Positions 1-5,667 of a stretch of 8,297 nt of DNA are shown here, in pieces (position 1 is the stretch's first letter; every line of letters starts with the position of its first letter). The DNA is from Modestobacter sp. (GTDB lineage: Bacteria > Actinomycetota > Actinomycetes > Mycobacteriales > Geodermatophilaceae). Under the pieces are notes generated by a model. That model saw only the letters and a list, made by a program, of their open reading frames with translations, searched no databases and was not told the origin of the DNA. The DNA is taken from positions 1-8,297 of the forward strand of contig JAOPVN010000064.1 in assembly GCA_025966175.1 (NCBI GenBank). The letters are read 5' to 3'. Made by a program: the position numbers and the translations under genes.

Positions 1-233
1 TCCGTACGGGGGGGGTGTCTGGACCGGTGGATCCCGGTCCCGGGTCGCCGCACCGACCGGCAGGACCGAGAGGAACGTCAGGCAGAGACAACTGCGGACG
101 TCCGAGAACGAAGCAGAGGCGCAACAGCGACCGAGTGGGACCTTACGCTGTCGGCCGTTCGAATCCTCACAGGCACTGCCGCTCGATCGTCGAAGGGCCC
201 AGGAGGCCGACAGTCCGGCGTGGGGTCGCGGGG
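1..233. other. Leading stretch without recognisable gene
   Basis: I see no convincing coding region here. The one open frame on the plus strand (15-251) gives an Arg/Pro/Gly-rich translation with no motif, typical of chance open frames in GC-rich DNA. There is a run of eight G at 8-15, and GTTCGAATCC at 157-166 looks like a tRNA T-loop, but no T-stem, acceptor stem or anticodon arm can be built around it. The stretch follows the stop of the decayed regulator gene and probably is intergenic or eroded sequence. Confidence 0.5.
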
Positions 234-1058
234 TCACCACGGGCTCTGTGACTGTCCGAAGAGGGACGTGAACTCGGCCAACATGGCGGCGATGACGTGG
301 CGGCGATGACGTGGCGGCGATGACGTGGCGGCGATGACGTGGCGGCGATGACGTGGCGGCGATGACGTCGGACTCGGCGTGTTCGAGCGGGGTGAGGCGG
401 CGACCGGGCCGACTCTCGGGGAGAGCGACGGGGGCGGCAACGGTGTCGCCCTCTTCGGCGTCAGCACGACGCCGTCGCGGCGGTGGCCGTCGCTGACCGG
501 GACGACGTCCGCGATCGGGTCCTCTGCCAGCAGCACCTCGGAGACCCCGGCCCCGGCCCTCGGTGACCCGGGCCCACGTCTCGGCGTGGTCGAGGCCGAG
601 CTCCGACGCGGCGGGATCGGTCAGCAGCAGGTCCTCGGTGACCGCGAGGACCGGAGCCGTCGTCCGTCCGCGGGCGCGGAGGAAGGCCTGCAGCAGGCGG
701 TGTTCGCCCTGCATGAGGTGGTCGGCCGCACGGTGGCCGGCCGGTCTCGAGCGCGGCGCCGATGCCGCACGTGCCCACTTCCTGTTTGTTGAAGCTGGAG
801 CCGAATCGCATGCCGGACCGGTCGCACTCCGCGCTCAAGGCGGCCGTCGGAGACCCAGACCCAGACGACACGGCCCTGTCGGTCGGCGAGGGACAGGCAG
901 GTCCGGCTGTCGGCGAGCCGGTCGGCCGTCCGCAGCAGAGCCGGCGCGGCCACGCGCAGGAACGGCGAGTCGTCGTCCGCACCGACGACCGGGGGGACGT
1001 CGAGTCGCGGGTCGACCCCGCCGCGCTGGAACTCCTCCCACGCGTCGACCGTCGACAC
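234..1058 (-). pseudogene. Decayed GAF-type (AcoR-like) transcriptional regulator, at least three frameshifts
   Basis: The minus strand carries pieces resembling the N-terminal sensory part of AcoR-like/Fis-type regulators, in successive frames. Segment A (1058 to about 818, GTG start) includes VDAWEEFQRGGVDP, DSPFLRVAAPALLRTADRLA and LSLADRQGRVVWVW, matching the usual '(S)W..S...GVDP ... LL..A.P.L..LA..L ... L.DR.GRVL' layout. Segment B (about 818-740) holds FNKQEVGTCGIGAALETGRP, close to the GAF hallmark 'VGTNGIGTALETGRP'. Segment C (about 735-545) reads ADHLMQGEHRLLQAFLRARG, then VLAVTEDLLLTDPAA. Segment D (539 to the TGA at 234) returns to frame A with VLLAEDPIADVVPVSDGHRR and then low-complexity sequence over a 14-bp repeat. 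Each shift is in the same direction (one extra base or two missing), so three restore the frame. The second half of the GAF domain, between GRP and the next helix, appears missing relative to the usual family, and there is no C-terminal HTH. I infer a dead gene. Sequencing error at three sites is the main alternative. Family assignment rests on remembered motifs. Confidence 0.62.
287..370. repeat. Six-unit 14-bp tandem repeat
   Basis: The unit is CGGCGATGACGTGG. Copies begin at 287, 301, 315, 329, 343 and 357. The first five are identical and the sixth ends in TCG, differing at one base. Three units make 42 bp, so in any frame the translation repeats every 14 residues. In the final frame of the decayed regulator it reads TSSPPRHRRHVIAA twice. 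The core TGACGT recurs in each copy. Near-perfect identity points to recent slippage expansion. Confidence 0.93.
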
Positions 1059-1060
1059 CG

Positions 1061-1070
1061 GCCCCTCCTC
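1061..1070 (-). promoter_or_regulatory. Ribosome binding site of the decayed regulator
   Basis: Read on the minus strand this is GAGGAGGGGC, two bases before a GTG at 1058-1056. It decides the start at 1058 over the other in-frame GTG at 1091, which has no such signal. A well-formed site in front of a broken frame suggests the gene was functional recently. Confidence 0.55.
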
Positions 1071-1089
1071 CGCGTGCGTCCGGCTCCGC

Positions 1090-1109
1090 ACTCGGCAGCG
1101 CTGCCGAGT
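1090..1109. promoter_or_regulatory. Perfect 20-bp palindrome, possible operator
   Basis: ACTCGGCAGCGCTGCCGAGT is fully self-complementary, and after one mismatch on each side a further 3 bp pair (CCG/CGG). It lies 31 bases upstream of the GTG start at 1058 of the decayed regulator and on the sodC-facing side. With no loop it suits a dimeric DNA-binding protein better than a terminator. Which protein binds, if any, is unknown. Confidence 0.45.
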
Positions 1110-1122
1110 ACGGGCTGGGTCA

Positions 1123-1132
1123 CATCCGGATG
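1123..1132. repeat. 10-bp palindrome CATCCGGATG
   Basis: The ten bases are perfectly self-complementary and lie 13 bases from the 20-bp palindrome. Short palindromes of this size arise by chance in GC-rich DNA, so this matters only as part of the dyad cluster upstream of both divergent genes. Confidence 0.35.
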
Positions 1133-1161
1133 CGGTGTGCGATCTGTGAACAGGTCGGGGG

Positions 1162-1187
1162 GATGACGTCGTGGGCGGGTCGTCATC
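1162..1187. repeat. Inverted repeat GATGACG/CGTCATC
   Basis: GATGACG at 1162-1168 is matched by CGTCATC at 1181-1187 across a 12-base spacer. The same heptamer is the core of each unit of the tandem repeat at 287-370. It could be a spaced operator half-site pair or a weak hairpin. Confidence 0.4.
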
Positions 1188-1326
1188 GCGGAGAGGCGCG
1201 ACACTCGCGGTGATGGCGGATCGGGTTCCGTCGCGGCCGCCTGCCGGAGGAGGCTGGCGACCGCGCCTCGGTACGGGGCGCCCGGCTGCTCCGTTGCCGG
1301 CCCCGGGACCCGAGCACCCTCCCCGT

Positions 1327-1354
1327 CGAGTCCTGGCCGCCGAGTCCTGGCCGC
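1327..1354. repeat. Two-copy 14-bp tandem duplication
   Basis: CGAGTCCTGGCCGC occurs at 1327-1340 and again directly at 1341-1354. It lies just before the sodC ribosome binding site, within the probable 5' untranslated region. It has the same period as the 287-370 array but an unrelated sequence, and a simple slippage duplication is the likeliest origin. Confidence 0.85.
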
Positions 1355-1366
1355 CGGCTGACCGTC

Positions 1367-1372
1367 AGGAGG
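1367..1372 (+). promoter_or_regulatory. Ribosome binding site of sodC
   Basis: AGGAGG lies five bases before the ATG at 1378. This perfect Shine-Dalgarno sequence, together with the signal peptide beginning immediately after the ATG, fixes the sodC start there and not at the upstream in-frame GTG near 1171. Confidence 0.85.
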
Positions 1373-1377
1373 CTCGC

Positions 1378-2010
1378 ATGCGACGAGCGGTTGCCACCTC
1401 GGCTCTGCCAGCGTGCCTGGTCGTGCTGGTCGTCGGAGGGTGCGCCGGCGACAAGGCGCCGGCTGCAGCCCCCACCGCGGACGTCACGACGGGATCCGAG
1501 TCGGCCGGCGGCGGGGAGGGCGAGCTCACCGCGCGCTTGGTCGACCCCGCGGGCAAGGAGGTCGGGACCGCCACCTTCTCCGACGCCGAGGGCGGCATGC
1601 GGGTGTCGGTCCAGGTGGAGGGCCTCCCGCCGGGGTTCCACGGGTTCCACGTCCACGCCATCGGCGCCTGCGAACCGAACAGCGCCAACCCGACCGACCC
1701 CTCCATGATCGGGGACTTCCTCTCGGCCGGGGGGCACATCGGTGCCGGAGCAGCCGATCATGGCGCCCACGCCGGTGACCTCCCGTCGCTGTACGTCAAC
1801 CGGGCGGGCGCCGGCTCGCTCACGACCGTCACCGACACGCTCACTCGCGCCGACCTCATCGACGGCGACGGCAGCGCGGTCATGGTCCACGCCGGCCGCG
1901 ACAACTTCGCGAACATCCCGGAGCGGTACGCGCCCGCCGGCCCGGACGTGATGACGCGCAACACCGGAGACTCCGGCGGTCGCATCGCCTGCGGCCCGGT
2001 GAAGGGCTGA
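1378..2010 (+). CDS. sodC: Cu/Zn superoxide dismutase, lipoprotein
   Basis: A 210-residue protein that should convert superoxide to hydrogen peroxide and oxygen outside the membrane. Residues 1-22 form a lipoprotein signal: MRRAVATS, a hydrophobic core, then VVGGC with Cys22 as the lipidation site. An Ala/Gly/Thr-rich linker follows to about 48, and the SOD domain spans about 49-208. Copper ligands are visible as His91 and His93 in FHGFHVHAIG, bridging His120 in SAGGHIG, and His171 in VMVHAGRDNF. Candidate zinc ligands are His120, His128, His131 and Asp134. Cys98 and Cys205 can form the conserved disulphide, and Arg202 in GGRIACG corresponds to the active-site arginine. The zinc loop is short: three residues separate the second and third ligands, against nine in classical enzymes. 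The nearest neighbours are the decayed regulator (divergent) and the FHA gene 80 bases downstream. Family assignment is secure; metal content is inferred. Confidence 0.96.
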   Translation: MRRAVATSALPACLVVLVVGGCAGDKAPAAAPTADVTTGSESAGGGEGELTARLVDPAGKEVGTATFSDAEGGMRVSVQVEGLPPGFHGFHVHAIGACEPNSANPTDPSMIGDFLSAGGHIGAGAADHGAHAGDLPSLYVNRAGAGSLTTVTDTLTRADLIDGDGSAVMVHAGRDNFANIPERYAPAGPDVMTRNTGDSGGRIACGPVKG

Positions 2011-2090
2011 CCCATCTGCTCCACGAGCGCGGCGGAGCCCCTTGCGAAGCCAGCGACCGCCCCGCACCGTGAGCACATGCGCGGTGGGCG

Positions 2091-2744
2091 ATGACCGGCC
2101 CGGACGAGGGTGCCGGGCGGTGGGAGTGGGCCGGCGCGGAGGGCCCGGTCCTGGTGTACCGGGACGACGCCGGGGCGCAGCGGTTCGTCCCCCTGGAGGG
2201 CAAGGACTCGCTGACCATCGGGCGCAGCTCCGGGTGTGACGTCCGGCTGGCCTGGGACGAACGGGTGTCCCGGGTGCACGTCGCGCTCGACGTGGTCGGG
2301 CACGACTGGACGCTCGTCGACGACGGGCTGTCCCGGAACGGCACGTTCCTCAACGGGGAGCGTCTCAACGGCCGGCGCAGGCTGCGCGACGGCGACACGT
2401 TCGTCCTCGGTTCGACGTCGTTCCGCTTCCGCAACACCAGCCGAGGGACGACCCAGCTGACCAAGGTGGGCGAGCAGCTGGTCACCGCGGCGTCGTTGTC
2501 CCCGACCCAGCGGCAGATCGTCATCGCGCTGTGCCGGCCCTACAAGCACGACGACCCGTACGCCACCCCGGCGTCCAACCAGCTGATCGCCGACGAGCTG
2601 TTCCTCAGCGTCGATGCGGTGAAGACCCAATTGCGCCTCCTGTTCCAGAAGTTCCAGATCGAGGACCTGCCGCAGAACCAGAAGCGCGTCAAGCTGGTCG
2701 AGCGTGTCCTCGGGCTCGGCCTGGTCAGCCGCAAGGACCTGTAG
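2091..2744 (+). CDS. FHA domain protein with C-terminal LuxR-like helix-turn-helix
   Basis: A 217-residue cytoplasmic protein with no signal peptide or membrane segment. Residues about 20-114 form a forkhead-associated domain: IGRSSGCDV (43-51), the phosphothreonine-binding SRVH (60-63), SRNGTFLNG (81-89) and RDGDTFVLG (99-107). FHA domains bind phosphothreonine peptides, usually substrates of Ser/Thr kinases. Residues about 135-215 form a helix-turn-helix-like region, LSPTQRQIVIALCRP followed by NQLIADELFLSVDAVKTQLR, resembling the 'IA..L.LS..TVK.H' helices of LuxR-type domains. The layout suggests a phosphorylation-responsive DNA-binding or adaptor protein, but no kinase gene lies in the window. 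The ATG at 2091 has only a weak GCGGTGGG-like upstream signal, so the start is less certain; the domain begins soon after it. The gene may be read through from sodC or have its own promoter in the 80-bp gap. Confidence 0.88.
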   Translation: MTGPDEGAGRWEWAGAEGPVLVYRDDAGAQRFVPLEGKDSLTIGRSSGCDVRLAWDERVSRVHVALDVVGHDWTLVDDGLSRNGTFLNGERLNGRRRLRDGDTFVLGSTSFRFRNTSRGTTQLTKVGEQLVTAASLSPTQRQIVIALCRPYKHDDPYATPASNQLIADELFLSVDAVKTQLRLLFQKFQIEDLPQNQKRVKLVERVLGLGLVSRKDL

Positions 2745-2935
2745 CGCCCTCCTGGACACGCCGGCCGCTCCCCGCCGCTCGTCCCCGTCCGCCGGTGCGT
2801 CGCGCGCCGCGGGTGTACACCGTCGACGCGGAGGTGGAGGTTCTCGACACCCAGGGTGGCTACTGACGGCGCGGGCGGACCTCGACAGTTGGAGCAGGAC
2901 ATCGCCGGGTCGTCCGGACCCGAGCAGCCTCACCT

Positions 2936-2942
2936 GGAAGGA
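2936..2942 (+). promoter_or_regulatory. Ribosome binding site of the PepSY gene
   Basis: GGAAGGA lies eight bases before the ATG at 2951. The 206 bases from the FHA stop to this gene (2745-2950) otherwise hold no convincing gene. They include the palindrome GTGTACAC at 2813-2820. Confidence 0.6.
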
Positions 2943-2950
2943 CCACCCAC

Positions 2951-3334
2951 ATGTTCCGTCCACCGGTTTCGCGTCGTTTCGTCGGGATCGCCTTCGCCGT
3001 CTCCATCGGTGCCGGCATCGGAGCGGGCACTGTCGGCGTCTGGTCGGTCGCGGGGGCGGACACGCCCCCGGTTCCCCGTGTCGGTACGGCCAGCGCCACC
3101 GCTCCGGCCGACGCGACTGCCTCGTCCCCGCTGACCATGGATCAGGCGACAGCGATCGCCACCCAGGCTTCTCCCGGACGCGTCGTCGAGGTCCAGGAGG
3201 ACCGTGACCTCACGGGCCTCCGGTACGACGTGACGCTGGTGCACGAGAACGGCACCGCCACCGAGATCGAGGTGGATGCCGCCACCGGCCAGGTCGTGAC
3301 CACCGAGCACGACGACGACTGGGACGGGAACTGA
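2951..3334 (+). CDS. PepSY domain protein, membrane-anchored or secreted
   Basis: A 127-residue protein. Residues 1-9 are basic (MFRPPVSRR). Residues 10-36 are a hydrophobic Gly/Ala/Val segment ending in WSVAGADTPP, either a signal peptide with an AGA-like cleavage site or an N-terminal anchor. A Pro/Ala/Thr linker follows to about 60. Residues 61-119 match a single PepSY domain: LTMDQATAIATQASPGRVVE, then RYDVTLVHENGTATEIEVDA and ATGQVV. The C-terminus is acidic (EHDDDWDGN). PepSY domains occur in peptidase propeptides and many small extracytoplasmic proteins, where inhibition of proteases or other modulating roles are proposed. No peptidase gene is next to it, so the partner is unknown. It is monocistronic by appearance, with a long hairpin 27 bases after the stop. 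Confidence 0.87.
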   Translation: MFRPPVSRRFVGIAFAVSIGAGIGAGTVGVWSVAGADTPPVPRVGTASATAPADATASSPLTMDQATAIATQASPGRVVEVQEDRDLTGLRYDVTLVHENGTATEIEVDAATGQVVTTEHDDDWDGN

Positions 3335-3360
3335 GCCAGGCCGACGACATCGGCGGCAAC

Positions 3361-3409
3361 ACGAGGGAACGAACCCAGGACCGGAACACGGTCCTGGGTT
3401 CGTTCTCGT
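3361..3409. terminator. Long hairpin between convergent genes, first of two
   Basis: The left arm AACGAACCCAGGACCG (3368-3383) pairs perfectly over 16 bp with 3389-3404 around the loop GAACA. After a two-base GG bulge, ACGAG (3361-3365) pairs with CTCGT (3405-3409). It starts 27 bases after the PepSY stop. No T-tract follows on either strand, as is common for actinobacterial terminators. It can act on transcripts from both directions. Confidence 0.85.
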
Positions 3410-3496
3410 GTGCCGATCGCCGGGGGCCGGCTCCGCGCACGCCGCCGAGCTCCACGCCCGGGCCACGAGCCAGGTCGGCGCCACCCTCACACCCAC

Positions 3497-3560
3497 ACCC
3501 GCCTCACCCCCGGCTCCTCCCGCTGCGCGAGCAGCGGGAGGAGCCGGGGGTGAGGCGGGT
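3497..3560. terminator. Perfect 30-bp hairpin with GCGA tetraloop
   Basis: Bases 3497-3526 pair without mismatch with 3531-3560, leaving the tetraloop GCGA (3527-3530), a GNRA loop closed by C-G on the plus strand. The base of the stem overlaps the first base of the minus-strand TGA stop (3562-3560) of the phosphodiesterase gene. It is almost certainly that gene's terminator, though no T-tract follows. On the minus strand the loop reads TCGC, a UNCG-like loop, which is also stable in RNA. Confidence 0.88.
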
Positions 3561-4414
3561 CAGGCGGAGGCCACCGCGGCGGCTGCCAGCTCGCCGACCG
3601 CGGCCCGGTCCAGCTTCCTCCGGGCGCCCCGCACGTCGTCCGTGATCACGGCGTCGACGCCGAGCTCGGCCACCCAGCGCAGGTCGCGACGACGGTTGAC
3701 CGTCCAGAGCGTGACCCCCAGGCCCAGCCACCGCGCCGCCCCGACCGCCTGCGGCATGCGCCGCACACCGGCCAGCGGGAGGTGCACCTCGTCGTGCCCG
3801 TCCTCGTGGGCGCGCCGTACGAGCGCGGCGGCCGGAGTCGAGGTGTCGCCCAGCAGCGCGGTGCGCATGGGCAGGTCCGCGCACGCCGTGCGGATCACCG
3901 CGAGCAGGGCGGGGTCGAAGGACGAGACGGTGACGTCGGCACTGCCCGCGGCAGCGCCAAGCACGTCGGCCAGGGCGCGCGCGGTCCGTAGCGCGACGGC
4001 GACGTCGGTCACCGGCTTGGCCTCCACGACGATCTGAGAGCCGACGGGACGCTGCGCGGCAGCGAGCACCTCCGCCAGCGTCGCGACCCGATTCGGGCCG
4101 GCCACACCGAGCAGATCACTGCTCGTGCTCGCCGCCACGTCCAGACGTGCCCCGGTCCGGGTGAGCACGACCGGGTCGTGGGCGCAGACCAGCGTGCCGT
4201 CCGCGGTGAGCCGCACGTCGACCTCGACGCCGTCCGCACCCTGGCGCAGGGCCTCGGTCACCGCCGGCACGGAGTTCTCCGGACGCCCCGGGGCAGGGGA
4301 CCCACGGTGTCCGAGGACCCGGACCCGGTCGCTCTCCCACCCCCACGGCAGGGTCTCCTCCGGGACGGCGACAGCCTGCCAATCGTGCGGGCCGAAGCCG
4401 TTGCTCGGGTACAT
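3560..4414 (-). CDS. Glycerophosphodiester phosphodiesterase (GDPD family)
   Basis: A 284-residue cytoplasmic protein without signal peptide. It should hydrolyse glycerophosphodiesters to glycerol 3-phosphate and an alcohol. Motifs follow the GDPD TIM-barrel order: VLGHRG (33-38, catalytic His36), RPENSVPA (44-51, metal ligand Glu46), DGVEVDVRLT (61-70, Glu64 and Asp66), CAHDPVV (77-83, catalytic His79), IVVEAKP (128-134), SSFDP (164-168), LWTVN (236-240) and GVDAVITDD (252-260). Length is normal for bacterial UgpQ-type enzymes. The ATG at 4414 is chosen because GAGG lies six bases upstream and the open frame above it (to 4594) is featureless. It is divergent from the ATP-grasp operon and convergent with the PepSY gene. 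Substrate specificity cannot be read from the sequence, and a role with the divergent operon is only a guess. Confidence 0.94.
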   Translation of the reverse strand: MYPSNGFGPHDWQAVAVPEETLPWGWESDRVRVLGHRGSPAPGRPENSVPAVTEALRQGADGVEVDVRLTADGTLVCAHDPVVLTRTGARLDVAASTSSDLLGVAGPNRVATLAEVLAAAQRPVGSQIVVEAKPVTDVAVALRTARALADVLGAAAGSADVTVSSFDPALLAVIRTACADLPMRTALLGDTSTPAAALVRRAHEDGHDEVHLPLAGVRRMPQAVGAARWLGLGVTLWTVNRRRDLRWVAELGVDAVITDDVRGARRKLDRAAVGELAAAAVASA

Positions 4415-4689
4415 GGAGGACCTCGTCTGCGTCTGCGGGGAATCCGTCAGCCGCAGCCTCGGCCGCCGCGAGGTGCGCCGGCAGCCACCGCAGGGGTGGT
4501 CGGCAGCCGCACGAGGTGTCGTCCCTGACGACCTAGGTGGACCCTGCCCCGGCGGCGGGGACCTGTGGCCCACCTTGGTGGTGGACGTGCACACCCTGAA
4601 CGGCGTCGCCCCACCCCTCGGGTGTCTGATTCCTCGCCCTTCCTGGATCGAGAGTTCTGTCAGGCCGATCGCCGGCCGGGGACACGAGG
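4415..4689. other. Divergent promoter region between GDPD gene and ATP-grasp operon
   Basis: There are 275 bases without a credible gene. The region must contain start signals for both directions. Visible structure is limited: GAGG at 4421-4424 on the minus strand as the phosphodiesterase ribosome binding site, CCACC/GGTGG at 4485-4499 with a five-base loop, and AGGTGG (4535-4540) facing CCACCT (4570-4575) around a smaller CCCC/GGGG pair (4547-4560). I cannot name a -10 or -35 with confidence. A long plus-strand open frame crosses it but has no motif until 5664. Confidence 0.5.
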
Positions 4690-5667
4690 GTGGCGGACCA
4701 GATGACGAACTCGACCAGGCACAGCACGGCGACGAGGACCGGCCTCTCCGCGGTGCGGACGACGATGGGCGAGACCGTGCTCACCTCGCCCGCCCGGCTC
4801 TGCTTCATCGTCGAGGAGAAGTACGAGAACGACGTGATGCCGGGCGCCGTCGCCGACGTGCTGGAGTCCTGGGGGCACCGGGTGGACGTGCTGCGGCCGA
4901 ACGCCATGGTGGCGGACCTCTGGGACATCCTCCCCGCGGACTCTGCGGCGTACGACGCGTTCGTGCTGAAGACCGTCTCCTCCGGCCCGGGCCTGAGCCT
5001 GATCGACGCCGCCGGGGCCGCCGGCATCACCACGGTGAACGACTACCGGGCGATCCGGCTGGCCCGGGACAAGGCGGTCGCCGCCGTCCGCGCCAGGGCC
5101 GCCGGCATCCCGTTCCCGAAGACCTACTTCGCGTCCCATGCGGCCCTGCTCGAGCAGATCCCGAGGAGCATGTACCCCCTGGTGGTCAAGCCCAACAACG
5201 GCAGCTCCTGCGAGCGGGTGCTCCGCGTGGACAGCCCGGAGGAGCTCGCGCGGCTGGACCTCGACGACAGCGGCCACCTGCTCGCGCAGCCGTACCTGAA
5301 GAACCCCGGCCACGACCTGAAGCTCTACAACACCGGCGACGAGGTGTTCGCCGCGGTGCGGCGCTCGCCGTTGCACCCCGGCGCCGACGTCGTCGAGGAG
5401 GCGATCCCCGTGACCCCCCAGCTCCGGTCCCTGGCCCTCGCGGTCGGTCGGGCGTTCGGGCTGGACATCTACGGCATCGACGTCGTCGAGACCCCGCAGG
5501 GCCCCGTCGTCCTGGACGTCAACGACTTCCCCAGCTTCGGCATGGTCCCCGAGGCGGCCCATCGGCTGGCACGCACCGTGCTGCGGGTCACCCGGCGCAG
5601 CGCCAGGGCCGGCAGCCACGCCCAGTTCCACTCCACCTTCGCTCCCGTTCTGGAGGCCACGGCATGA
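4690..5667 (+). CDS. ATP-grasp protein 1 (RimK/ITPK-like)
   Basis: A 325-residue protein from a GTG start. Residues about 37-125 form the preATP-grasp domain (RLCFIVEEKYENDVMPGAV, VLESWGHRVDVLRP). NDYRAIRLARDKAV (117-130) carries the Arg-Asp-Lys typical of RimK-like enzymes, with AGIPFPKTYF (138-147). Residues about 160-305 form the ATP-grasp fold: VVKPNNGSS (165-173) with the ATP lysine and small-residue loop, HLLAQPYL (196-203) as the hinge, HDLKLY (208-213), YGIDVV (261-266) and LDVNDFPSFG (275-284), whose Asp276 and Asn278 fit the Mg ligands. D-x-N in place of E-x-N recalls inositol trisphosphate 5/6-kinases as well as some RimK relatives. The reaction is either ligation of a carboxylate to an amine or phosphorylation; the acceptor is unknown. 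Starts at ATG 4702 or 4765 are also possible; upstream signals are weak (GAGGG at 4686-4690 suits 4702). It overlaps the next gene by four bases. Confidence 0.88.
   Translation: MADQMTNSTRHSTATRTGLSAVRTTMGETVLTSPARLCFIVEEKYENDVMPGAVADVLESWGHRVDVLRPNAMVADLWDILPADSAAYDAFVLKTVSSGPGLSLIDAAGAAGITTVNDYRAIRLARDKAVAAVRARAAGIPFPKTYFASHAALLEQIPRSMYPLVVKPNNGSSCERVLRVDSPEELARLDLDDSGHLLAQPYLKNPGHDLKLYNTGDEVFAAVRRSPLHPGADVVEEAIPVTPQLRSLALAVGRAFGLDIYGIDVVETPQGPVVLDVNDFPSFGMVPEAAHRLARTVLRVTRRSARAGSHAQFHSTFAPVLEATA

Larger units (their letters stand above)
1059..1377. other. Divergent intergenic region between decayed regulator and sodC
   Basis: About 320 bases without a credible gene. The open frames passing through (for example the upstream extension of the sodC frame to 1171) have no motif and no ribosome binding site. 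The region holds a 20-bp perfect palindrome, a 10-bp palindrome, an inverted GATGACG pair and a 14-bp duplication, listed separately. Promoters for both sides should lie here, but I cannot pick a convincing -35/-10 pair. Confidence 0.6.

Noticed and set aside
150..180. tRNA 3' end or tRNA-type attachment site around GTTCGAATCC
   Set aside because: The flanking bases do not pair as a T-stem, no acceptor partner for CAGGCAC is found upstream, and there is no integrase in the window.
287..370. Possible small CRISPR array
   Set aside because: Units are 14 bp and directly adjacent with no unique spacers; it is a plain tandem repeat and there are no cas genes.
461..1213. Long open frames on both strands as intact genes
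   Set aside because: Each gives Arg/Pro/Ser-rich translation over most of its length; only separate parts of three minus-strand frames resemble a protein family, so a decayed gene fits better.
1171..1377. N-terminal extension of the superoxide dismutase
   Set aside because: The added residues have no motif, and the AGGAGG at 1367 followed by a lipoprotein signal places the start at 1378.
2813..2866. Short open frame of 17 codons starting GTGTACACC after the FHA gene
   Set aside because: No ribosome binding site and too short to judge; the protein-like look may be chance or a small remnant.
4125..5663. Very long plus-strand frame upstream of ATP-grasp protein 2 as one fused protein
   Set aside because: It runs antisense to the phosphodiesterase and out of frame through ATP-grasp gene 1; motifs start only after the ATG at 5664.
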